Assembly (NCBI GenBank): GCA_964385465.1
Contig: CAYLPJ010000031.1
Coordinates: forward strand, 1-64,000
Length of the DNA stretch: 64,000 nucleotides
Direction of reading: 5' to 3'
From: CAYLPJ01 sp964385465
GTDB lineage: Bacteria; Planctomycetota; Phycisphaerae; SM23-33
Under the pieces are notes generated by a model that ran no database searches, was not told where the DNA came from, and saw only the letters and a program-made list of their open reading frames with translations. The translations under genes and the position numbers were made by a program. Positions 51,871 to 64,000 of this stretch are shown piece after piece (the first letter of the stretch is position 1; every line of letters starts with the position of its first letter).

Positions 51871-53463
51871 ATGGCGTCCGACAATTCGGTGATGACGGTG
51901 GCAGGCCGCTCCGACAGCGCCGCCGCCGAGAAACATGCCAAGGAACTCGAGGCCCTGTACCGTATCAGCGACGTGCTCGGCCAGGGCAAGCAGGAGCGGT
52001 CCACGCTCGCCGAGGTGCTGGACGTCCTCCATAACGACCTCGGCACGGGCTCGGAAACGGTCATGCTGGTCTCCCCCGACCGCAGCGAGCTGCTCGTCGA
52101 GGCCGGCCACAGCCTCTCGGATCGCCAGCGGGAGTCCGTCCGGTACCGCATGGGCGAGGGGATCACCGGTCGCGTAGTCAAGACGGGCAAGCCCGCCATC
52201 GTGCCGAAGGTCTCCGAGGAGCCGGAGTTCCTCGACCGCCTGCGGCGCCGCAAGGAGGCCGACGACGCCGAGTACAGCTTCATCTGCGTGCCCATCGCCG
52301 TCGGCAAGGAGGTGGTCGGGGCTCTCAGCGTCGACCGCGTGTTCGACGCCGCCCACCCCCTCGAAGAGGACGTCCGGCTGCTGAGCATCGTCGCCAGCAT
52401 GATCGCCCACGACATCCGCACCCGCCGGCAATGGGCGGCCGAGCGGCAGGCGCTGGAGGAGGAGAACCTCCAGCTGCGCAGCCAGTTGGAAGACGCCTAC
52501 CGCCCGGAGAACATCGTGGGCAACTCCCCGGCGATGCGGGCGGTGTACAGCGCGATTCACCAGGTTTCCGGCAGCGACACGACGGTGCTGATCCGCGGCG
52601 AGTCGGGCACGGGCAAGGAGCTGGTGGCCCACGCGATTCACTACTCGAGCCCGCGGGCGTCGAACGCGTTCGTGAAGGTCAACTGCGCGGCCCTGAACGA
52701 AAACCTGCTTGCCAGCGAGCTGTTCGGTCACGAGAAGGGCGCGTTCACCGGCGCGGTGCAGGCCCGCCAGGGGCGGATCGAGGAGGCCGACGGGGGCACG
52801 CTGTTCCTCGACGAGATCGGCGAGTTCTCCCTGGCCACGCAGGTCAAGCTCCTGCGGTTCCTCCAGGAGCGGGAGTTCGAGCGGGTGGGCAGCAACAAGG
52901 TCCGCCGGGCGAACGTTCGCGTGGTGGTGGCGACCAACCGCGATCTGGAGGAGGCCGTCGAGGCCAACGAGTTCCGCCAGGACCTGTACTACCGCGTGAA
53001 CGTCTTCCCGATCTTCCTGCCGCCGCTGCGGGACCGCAAGGACGACATCCTCCTGCTGGCGGACTTCTTCGTGGAACGCTACGCCGCCAGGCTCAAGAAG
53101 GACGTCCGCCGGATCACCACGCCGGCGATCAACATGATGGTCGCCTACCACTGGCCGGGCAACGTCCGCGAGTTGGAGAACTGCATCGAGCGGGCCGTGC
53201 TGCTCAGCACCGACGGGGTGATCCACGCCCACCACCTGCCCCCCACACTCCAGACCTCCGACGCCTCCGATACTGTCGGCGAGGGCACGCTGGCCGACCG
53301 TGTGGGCATGTTCGAGCGGGACATCATCGTCGACGCCCTCAAGCGGACCAACGGGAACATCGCCGCCGCCGCCCGGGACCTCGGCTCGACCCCGCGGATC
53401 ATCCGCTACAAGATCGACAACCTCCACATCGACTACCGCCGCTACCGCCGCCGGGGCAACTGA
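51871..53463 (+). CDS. NifA/NtrC-like sigma-54-dependent activator with GAF domain
   Basis: 530 residues from the ATG at 51871 (AAGG 8 nt upstream); an upstream in-frame TTG at 51805 lies in the promoter. A GAF domain (about 25-185) is followed by a coiled linker (190-208) and an AAA+ domain with Walker A GESGTGKE (243-250), GAFTGA loop (290-295) that contacts sigma-54, and Walker B LFLDEIGE (311-318). A Fis-type HTH ends it (about 485-525). This is NifA architecture, but the cysteine cluster of oxygen-sensitive NifA linkers is missing and no nif genes are in the window. Regulation of gltBD or nfnAB is a natural guess; no clear -24/-12 site was found in the window. Confidence 0.93.
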   Translation: MASDNSVMTVAGRSDSAAAEKHAKELEALYRISDVLGQGKQERSTLAEVLDVLHNDLGTGSETVMLVSPDRSELLVEAGHSLSDRQRESVRYRMGEGITGRVVKTGKPAIVPKVSEEPEFLDRLRRRKEADDAEYSFICVPIAVGKEVVGALSVDRVFDAAHPLEEDVRLLSIVASMIAHDIRTRRQWAAERQALEEENLQLRSQLEDAYRPENIVGNSPAMRAVYSAIHQVSGSDTTVLIRGESGTGKELVAHAIHYSSPRASNAFVKVNCAALNENLLASELFGHEKGAFTGAVQARQGRIEEADGGTLFLDEIGEFSLATQVKLLRFLQEREFERVGSNKVRRANVRVVVATNRDLEEAVEANEFRQDLYYRVNVFPIFLPPLRDRKDDILLLADFFVERYAARLKKDVRRITTPAINMMVAYHWPGNVRELENCIERAVLLSTDGVIHAHHLPPTLQTSDASDTVGEGTLADRVGMFERDIIVDALKRTNGNIAAAARDLGSTPRIIRYKIDNLHIDYRRYRRRGN

Positions 53464-53813
53464 CCGCGAGCGGTTTTCTTCCTTCCGCTTCGCTTACCCG
53501 GCTTTACAATATGACAAAGGGACACGGTCGAAGCTCGAGATCAAGTAGACCCAAGCAGCATGCCATGGCCCGCCGAAGGCCGATGTCGAGGACGCGGACG
53601 ACCGGGGATGTGCTCGGGTACGGCACCGACGAGGGGGAACTGCCTTCTGGGGCCATGCCGCTCTCGTAACGAACGCCGCCGAAGGACGAGCGTGCGGTCA
53701 TTGGCGTCGGGCGGAGAGATGACGGCAGGGCCGTTCGTTGGATTCGTTGCCCGGAACCGTCGGGGGTGGCTATACTCGACCTCCGCAACGCCGCGACGAG
53801 GAAAGGTCCACGC
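53464..53813 (+). other. 350-bp spacer; nothing recognisable except a promoter near its end
   Basis: A 52-codon open frame (53513-53671) starts without SD and looks like chance. No RNA gene was seen. The final 70 nt hold the promoter for the next gene. Confidence 0.4.
53747..53776 (+). promoter_or_regulatory. Promoter of the large glycoside-hydrolase-like gene
   Basis: TTGCCC (53747-53752) and TATACT (53771-53776) are 18 nt apart, 38 nt before the ATG at 53814. Confidence 0.55.
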
Positions 53814-56800
53814 ATGCATCCGTTCGCTGGAAAGTCGCTTTGTCTGCTCGTGACGGGGATCGCGCTGGCCGGCACGGCCATCGCCGACGACACGCCGGAG
53901 GTGGGCCTCAAACCCGTTCGCGGATTCGTGACCGCCGACGACGCGCTCGTGCTGGCCAAATCCGCCGGCGACGGCTTGCTGCTGCCGCAGGCGGCCCTGG
54001 CGCCGGGGCTGTACGCCTTCTCGGGCGAGTACCGCACGGAAGGCATCGGCCGGGGCGGGAAGTTCGCTATCGACGCCAAGACGCGGGACTGGAAAGACAG
54101 CCTCTCGGGCTACCAGTCGCATCCCCCCGCGGCCTCGTGGGTGCCGACGCGCCTGTACTTCCGCGTGCGGACCGCCGGCGACGTCCAGATCCGCCTGGGC
54201 AACCTCCGCGGCGCCGAGCCGAGGGCCAAGGTCTTCCTGAGAAACGCGTCCGTCAAGCCCTTCGCCATGCCGGCCGGGACCAACTGGCTGGTCAACGGGG
54301 ATTGGGCCGCCGGAACGCCGGGCGAGCTGCCCTCGCCGTGGGAATGGCGGGCCAAAGGCGACGTCCCGCCCGCGTGCGGACTGATCCCCAACGCGAGCTT
54401 CCGGACGGGCAAGCACGTGCTGCGGCTGGCGGGGGACGGCAGGACCGGGCCGGTGCTCTACGGTCCCGCCATGCCCCTGCCGGCAAGCGGGGAGATCGAG
54501 TTGACGGTCTGGGCCCGCGCAGCCGGCGAGGGCGACACATCGCTGACGCTGCACGTCGTCCGGTCCGACTGGGGCAGCCGCGTCGAGAAGCGCGTCAAAC
54601 CGCTGGAGAGCTGGCGGAAGTTCTCCGCCCGCTGGAAGGTGGACGCGGGGGGCAAGCCGTGGTTCTTCGTCCGCCTGGACACCGCCGCCGACGGCGCGCC
54701 CGTCGAGGTCGCCGACGTCCGGGTGGTCTGGCACGGAGACCCGGCCAGCGACCCGGCCGCAAGGGCCGCCGCGGCCGCCGCCGAGACGCCCGCCCAGCGC
54801 TTCGCCCGCCTGGGCTTCCAGGGCGTCCCCGGCGCGAACCTGCTCTACAACCCGGACATGGAGCTCGGCGGCGTGGGGTTCTACTACGACTACTCCTGGC
54901 CGAAGAAGACCAGCGACTACGCCGCCATCCGCGCCACCCGCCCGGTGGAATTCGTCGAGGGGCTGGGCGTGGACGGGGGAACCTGTGCCCACATCCGCAA
55001 CGGGACGATCCGGGCGTACTGCTTCCCGGTCACCCGGGGCAAGACGTACACCGTCTCGGCGGATTTCCGGGCGCCGAAGGGCGTCGACAACGCCGACTGC
55101 CTGATCCTCTCCTTCGACCCGGAGTGGCAGGCGGCCCTGTGGACCAAGGCCGAGAACATCCCCGCCGACCGCTGGAGGCGGTACCACTGGACGTTCGAGT
55201 GGAAGAAGCGGAACGTCCAGAGCCGCGGATACGTCCGCTTCGGCAGCACAACCGGCGTGCTGGTGGATCGCATCCAGGTCGTCGAAGGAAAGCAGGCCGC
55301 CTACCAGGCCCCGCCGGTCATGCTCGGGCTCGTCTTCGAGCGTTGGCCTTACTTCGTTCGCGGGCGCGACGAGCCCGTCTGCCGGCTGAAGATCGTCCCC
55401 GCCCCCGGCCGGACGGGCACGGCGAAGGTCGAGGCGGTCTCCCGCGACGCGTGGGGGCGAACCGCATGGAAGCGCACGCTCGACGCGGCGCTGGACGCGC
55501 CCACCGTCCTGCCGCTGAAGCTGCCCGCCGACCGGCTGGGCGTCTTCCACGTGAGCCTCCGGGCGACCGTGGACGGGCAGGTCGCGGGGATCGGCATCAA
55601 CCGCTACGCGATCCTGGACCCGCCCACGCTTCAGCGAACCGGCGCGACGCAGCCGGGGCTGTTCGGCATCTGCCAGGAGTCGTTCAACTTCCCCGTCTGG
55701 CTGTGCGAAGACCACGCGAGAATCCACACCGACCTCGGCGTGCGGCTGAACCGGTTCTTCGCATCGATCCCGCCGGACCTGCCCCGCCCCATCCCCGCGG
55801 CGTTCTTCGACGATCTGCTGGCCAAGTGCAAACCGTTCCGGGACGCCGGCATCGACGTGCTGCCGTGCATCGAGCCGGAGCCCGCGTCGGTCCGGCCGAT
55901 CCGCGGGACGACGGCGATGCCGACCGACGAGCAGCTCCGCGACTTCGGCGCGTTCGTACGGGAGTACGTCGGCGGACTCGCCAACCAGGTCCGCCTGTGG
56001 GAGATCTTCAACGAGGCGAACCTCTGGCGCGTCCGCAGCGGGCCCAACGCCGGCGAACGGACGATGCCCCCGGCGAAGTATCTCGCCTTCCAGAAGGTCG
56101 CCCACGAGGCGATCAAGGCCGTCGACCCGGACCTCCAGGTCTACGGCGGGGGGCTCAACAACGTCCCGGCCGAATGGATCGAGCGATGGATGTCGCTGGG
56201 CGCCGGGCGGTTCATGGACGCGATGTCCTTCCATCCGTACGGCTGGACCAACTTCTACCCCCGCGCGATGGAGCTCCGCGCACAGATGGAGCGCCACGGC
56301 TTCGACGGGCCGCTGGTCAACTCCGAGAAATACTTCGGCTGCAACATCTTCCATGACCGGGCCGGCTACGAGGAGACCCGCCGCGGCTACTACCTGCCCC
56401 CGGAGAACGCCGGCGAGCTGCGCACCGCGGGACGATCGATCCGCCACTTCGTCTCCCACGTCGCCGCCGGGATGCCCTGCTGCCCGTTCAACCCGATCGG
56501 CACGCTCTTCCGCCGCGGCCCGGCCGGGGAACTGTTCCTGTACGACTTCTTCGGCGCCTACAACGCCGCCACGCGGTTCCTCGTCCCCGCCGGGCGGGGA
56601 CGGATGCTTGACCTCGGCCCGTCGCTGACGGCGTTCGTGTTCCCCGAGGCCGACGCCGGGCCCCTGCTGGTGCTCTGGACGCCCCTGCCGGAGGTCGAGG
56701 CGTCCATGCGGGGGCTGCCCGACGACTACGCGGCCTACGACTTCATGGGCAACCGCCTGACCGCCGAGGCCGCGACCGAGGGCGTGCGGATCGCCAACGA

Positions 56801-57833
56801 CCCCTCCTACGTCCGCTGCCCGGCCGGGACAACCGTCGAGGCCATCGCGGCCGCGCTGGGAAAGGCCGACGTCATCGGCCTCGGCGACCCGTTCCAGGTG
56901 GGCGTCGCACTGACCGGGCCGAAGCGCCTGACCGTGACCGTCACCAGTTGCCGCACTGGGACGCTCGACGGGACGGTGACGCTCAGCGAGCTGCCGTCCG
57001 GCTGGAAGCCCGTCAGGGCCGCCGCGGCCTTCCGCGGGCTGGCGGCCGGCAAGACGGTGAGGGTGCCCTTCGACTTCGAGGCGATCGACGCCCGCAGCCT
57101 TGGCCGCTACACGGTCAAGGCCGTCGTCGACAGCGGCGAGGAGTTCGTCGCCCGGCGGGCCGTCCTGCGCCCGCTGTTCGTGGGGCGCAGCGACAAGGTC
57201 CGCGCCGACGGCGAGCTCGGCGAATGGAACGATGCATCGTGGCTGGCGCTGGGGGACGATGCCCTTTCGAAGGACTTCAATCCGGACCTGCCCCGCAACG
57301 GGGCCGCGGACCTCTCGGCCCGGATGGCGATGGCGTGGTCGCCCGAGGCGTTCGCGGTGGCCGTCGAGGTCACCGACGACAAGCACGCCCCCAAGCCCTC
57401 CCCGCGGCTGGGCTGGGGCGGCGACTCGGTGCAGGTGTACTTCGACCAGGAGAACGACGCGACCCCCGACGCGGCCGCCGCCGGCGACGACGTGGAGTAC
57501 ATCGTCAGCCTCTCCGGGGGGCGGGCCCACGCCTGGCTGGCCAAAGGCGCCGAGGGCAACTACAAGGGCGAGGCCAACAAGACCGACGGCTTCCACGACG
57601 CCGACGTGAAGCTCGCCGTCGTACGCCGCGGGAGCAAGACGATCTACGAGATGGTCTTCCCCCGCCGGGACTGCCTTCCCGACACGTCCCTGGAGGCCGG
57701 CGGAAACTTCGGCTTCTCGCTGCTGATCAACGACAGCGACGGCGAGGGTCGGAAGATCGGCCTGACCCTCGCCCCCAAGGGCGGCGAACCGTACAACCGC
57801 CCGCACGAATACCGGGACGTCGTCCTGCGGTAA
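53814..57833 (+). CDS. Large secreted clan-A glycoside-hydrolase-like protein with CBM9-like C-terminus
   Basis: 1339 residues from the ATG at 53814 (GAGGAAAGG 8 nt upstream), signal peptide about 1-25. Several beta-sandwich carbohydrate-binding-like modules lie at about 80-340 and 350-510. A TIM barrel spans about 600-900 with LWEIFNEANLWR (acid/base candidate Glu734 after Asn) and GPLVNSEKYFGCN (nucleophile candidate Glu838), the spacing expected for clan GH-A strands 4 and 7 (GH39/GH5-like). The C-terminus (about 1120-1339) reads VRADGELGEWNDASW and SPEAFAVAVEVTDDKHAP, a CBM9/DOMON-like sugar-binding domain. Exact family unknown. It interrupts the nitrogen island between the NifA-like gene and gltBD and stops 14 nt from the gltD stop. 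Confidence 0.83.
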   Translation: MHPFAGKSLCLLVTGIALAGTAIADDTPEVGLKPVRGFVTADDALVLAKSAGDGLLLPQAALAPGLYAFSGEYRTEGIGRGGKFAIDAKTRDWKDSLSGYQSHPPAASWVPTRLYFRVRTAGDVQIRLGNLRGAEPRAKVFLRNASVKPFAMPAGTNWLVNGDWAAGTPGELPSPWEWRAKGDVPPACGLIPNASFRTGKHVLRLAGDGRTGPVLYGPAMPLPASGEIELTVWARAAGEGDTSLTLHVVRSDWGSRVEKRVKPLESWRKFSARWKVDAGGKPWFFVRLDTAADGAPVEVADVRVVWHGDPASDPAARAAAAAAETPAQRFARLGFQGVPGANLLYNPDMELGGVGFYYDYSWPKKTSDYAAIRATRPVEFVEGLGVDGGTCAHIRNGTIRAYCFPVTRGKTYTVSADFRAPKGVDNADCLILSFDPEWQAALWTKAENIPADRWRRYHWTFEWKKRNVQSRGYVRFGSTTGVLVDRIQVVEGKQAAYQAPPVMLGLVFERWPYFVRGRDEPVCRLKIVPAPGRTGTAKVEAVSRDAWGRTAWKRTLDAALDAPTVLPLKLPADRLGVFHVSLRATVDGQVAGIGINRYAILDPPTLQRTGATQPGLFGICQESFNFPVWLCEDHARIHTDLGVRLNRFFASIPPDLPRPIPAAFFDDLLAKCKPFRDAGIDVLPCIEPEPASVRPIRGTTAMPTDEQLRDFGAFVREYVGGLANQVRLWEIFNEANLWRVRSGPNAGERTMPPAKYLAFQKVAHEAIKAVDPDLQVYGGGLNNVPAEWIERWMSLGAGRFMDAMSFHPYGWTNFYPRAMELRAQMERHGFDGPLVNSEKYFGCNIFHDRAGYEETRRGYYLPPENAGELRTAGRSIRHFVSHVAAGMPCCPFNPIGTLFRRGPAGELFLYDFFGAYNAATRFLVPAGRGRMLDLGPSLTAFVFPEADAGPLLVLWTPLPEVEASMRGLPDDYAAYDFMGNRLTAEAATEGVRIANDPSYVRCPAGTTVEAIAAALGKADVIGLGDPFQVGVALTGPKRLTVTVTSCRTGTLDGTVTLSELPSGWKPVRAAAAFRGLAAGKTVRVPFDFEAIDARSLGRYTVKAVVDSGEEFVARRAVLRPLFVGRSDKVRADGELGEWNDASWLALGDDALSKDFNPDLPRNGAADLSARMAMAWSPEAFAVAVEVTDDKHAPKPSPRLGWGGDSVQVYFDQENDATPDAAAAGDDVEYIVSLSGGRAHAWLAKGAEGNYKGEANKTDGFHDADVKLAVVRRGSKTIYEMVFPRRDCLPDTSLEAGGNFGFSLLINDSDGEGRKIGLTLAPKGGEPYNRPHEYRDVVLR

Positions 57834-57847
57834 GCCTGCGGCGCGGC

Positions 57848-59267
57848 CTACTCGCCGAGCCAGGCGTCAAGGTGCGCGGCGGTGCGTCGGCCGGCGTCGA
57901 TGGCGCGGACGACGAGCGAGGCCCCCGCCACGGTGTCGCCGGCGGCGAAGACGCCCGCCCGCGTGGTCATGGCACGGGCGTCGGTGACGACGTTGCCGCG
58001 GTCGTCGAGTTCGGCGCCCAGGGCGTCCACCAGGCCGCGGTGGACGACGTGCACGAAGCCCATCGCCAGCAGCACCAGGTCCACCGGCATGGTGAACTCC
58101 GTGCCTGCCCGCTCGCTCATCTCCCACCGGCCGTCAGGGCCCTTGCTCCAGTCCACCTCGATGCACCGCACGGCCGAGACGCGCTCGCCGGTGCCCTCGA
58201 AGGCCTTGGTCGCCACGGACCAGCGCCGCTGGCAGCCCTCTTCCTGGCTGTCGGAGGTCCGGAGGATTCTCGGCCAGAGGGGCCAGGGCGTGTCGCCGGG
58301 CCTCTGGACCGGCGGAATGGGCAGGATCTCGAACTGGTGGACCTCCCGCGCGCCCTGGCGGTTGGCGGTGCCCACGCAGTCGCTGCCGGTGTCCCCCCCG
58401 CCGAGGACGAGGACGACCTTGTCCTTGGCGCTGATCCGGTCGATCCCGTCCGGCGGGATCTCGCCGGCGATCACGCGGTTCTGCTGGGTGAGGAAGTCCA
58501 TCGCGAAGTGGATGCCCTCCAGCTCGCGCCCCTCGACGGGCAGGTCGCGCGGCTGGCCGGCGCCCATCGTCAGGCAGACCGCGTCGAAGATCCGATCGAG
58601 GTACCGCGGGGAGATGTCCTCGCCGACGTGCACGCCGGTCTGGAATTCCACGCCCTCGGCCCGGAGCTGCTCCAACCGGCGGTCGATGATCCCCTTGGAC
58701 AGCTTGAAGTCCGGGATGCCGTACCGCAGCAGCCCGCCGGGGTACTCGCCCTTCTCGAAGACCGTCACGTCGTGGCCGGCGCGGGCGAGTTGCTGGGCGG
58801 CCGCCAGGCCCGCCGGCCCCGAGCCGATCACCGCCACCCGCTTGCCCGTCCGCTCCCGCGCCGGCCGCGGCCGGACCCATCCCTCGGCGAACGCCCGCTC
58901 GATCACCTGGTACTCGATGTGCTTGATGAGCACCGGGTCGTCGTTGATGTTCAGCGTGCAGGCGGCCTCGCACGGCGCGGGGCAGACGCGCCCGGTGATC
59001 TCGGGGAAGTTGTTGGTCGAGTGCAGGTTCGCGGCCGCCTCGCGCCACCGCCGGCGGTAGACGAGGTCGTTGAACTCGGGGATGCGGTTGACGACGGGGC
59101 AGCCTGCGCCGTGACAATACGGGATGCCGCAGTCCATGCATCGTGCGGCCTGGCGATGGATGGCCTCGTCGCCCAGCGGCTCGACGAACTCCTCGAAGTC
59201 CGCAATGCGCTTCTGGGCGGGACGGTGCCCGATGTCCTCCCTGGCGTACTCGATGAACCCGGTCGGC

Positions 59268-59275
<8 letters not shown>
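57848..59275 (-). CDS. gltD: Glutamate synthase (NADPH) small subunit
   Basis: 475 residues from a GTG at 59275 (GAGGAGG 6-7 nt upstream), overlapping the gltB stop by 8 nt. It feeds electrons from NADPH to GltB. [4Fe-4S] cysteines: CMDCGIPYCHGAGCPV (46-61) and CPAPCEAAC. FAD loop: VAVIGSGPAGLAAAQQLARA; NADPH loop: VLVLGGGDTGSDCVGTANRQ. Length fits GltD (about 470). It is translationally coupled to gltB and distinct from the NfnB paralogue upstream. Confidence 0.96.
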
Positions 59276-63824
<4,549 letters not shown>

Positions 63825-63907
63825 AGAACCATTCCTTATACAACGGGTTGCCGTCGCGGCCGGGGGCACGGGTCAATGACGGTCCGGCCGCAACTCGTTA
63901 GCGCCGC

Positions 63908-63937
63908 ATTGTAACCTATCGAAAGGAAGTGAACCAA
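63908..63937 (-). promoter_or_regulatory. gltB promoter with inverted repeat on the -35
   Basis: On the minus strand TTGGTT (63937-63932) and TACAAT (63913-63908) are 18 nt apart. An inverted repeat ACCAA-N5-TTGGT (63933-63947) covers the -35, a possible operator. The leader to the GTG would be about 80 nt. Beyond 63950 nothing was recognised. Confidence 0.5.
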
Positions 63938-64000
63938 TCGGTTTGGTGAATGAGGGGTATTAGCCTTCTTCATGCCTCTCGTCAGCCTGTTATCCTCGCG

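Noticed and set aside
53513..53671. Small open frame of 52 codons
   Set aside because: No SD, no recognisable similarity and Arg/Ser-rich; treated as chance.
53541..57806. 1421-codon open frame antisense to the large glycoside-hydrolase-like gene
   Set aside because: Mirror of a real gene with promoter, SD and signal peptide; no recognisable domain.

Overview
The window is very G+C-rich bacterial DNA that reads as a planctomycete, probably of the Phycisphaerae type. The best evidence is the LEPR-XLL-like motif (FEPLESRLLLDA) at the N-terminus of a giant secreted protein. A type II pseudopilin of the planctomycete style, many secreted carbohydrate-active proteins and a MoxR/DUF58/VWA operon fit this. 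No rRNA, tRNA, CRISPR array or intact transposase was seen.

Region 1 (1-29163) is an accessory, secretion-oriented region. It holds the giant CotH/LTD/PA14/PKD surface protein (incomplete at the left edge), a decayed GH43 tail and a frameshifted SGNH hydrolase. These are followed by a six-hairpin glycosidase-like protein, a DUF1593 protein, a pectate-lyase-like beta-helix protein, an FN3/beta-propeller protein and a GH95 alpha-L-fucosidase. Further right are a DUF5060/DUF4038 glycosidase-like protein, a sugar isomerase/oxidoreductase fusion, the pseudopilin, an FGE-like/sialidase fusion and a second SGNH hydrolase. Together they suggest breakdown of complex, fucose-containing polysaccharide; no sulfatase and no SusC/SusD pair are present.

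Region 2 (29275-41401) is one long plus-strand operon: membrane VWA protein, MoxR AAA+ ATPase, DUF58 protein, BatA/VWA protein, a membrane protein of unknown function, an ABC ATPase and a double-length ABC-2 permease. The last two joints are 4-base overlaps, and the permease probably starts at CTG.

Region 3 (41599-63824) begins with another beta-helix protein and a G-tract-rich spacer, then becomes a nitrogen and redox island. A LysR regulator and a protein joining a Walker-A-less KaiC-like domain to a PEP/pyruvate-binding ATP-grasp domain run leftward, divergent from gdhA. After gdhA come an unusual multi-hairpin spacer, nfnA-nfnB (transhydrogenase), a NifA-like sigma-54 activator, a large secreted glycoside-hydrolase-like protein, and gltB-gltD on the minus strand. 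NADPH supply, glutamate synthesis and two regulators are thus clustered. The ATP-grasp/KaiC-like protein is the least understood member and the best candidate for new biology here.

Many very long open frames antisense to the real genes are artefacts of the base composition and were not annotated. Start sites were chosen by Shine-Dalgarno spacing, overlap and signal peptides. Family names rest on motif recognition only; no database search was possible.
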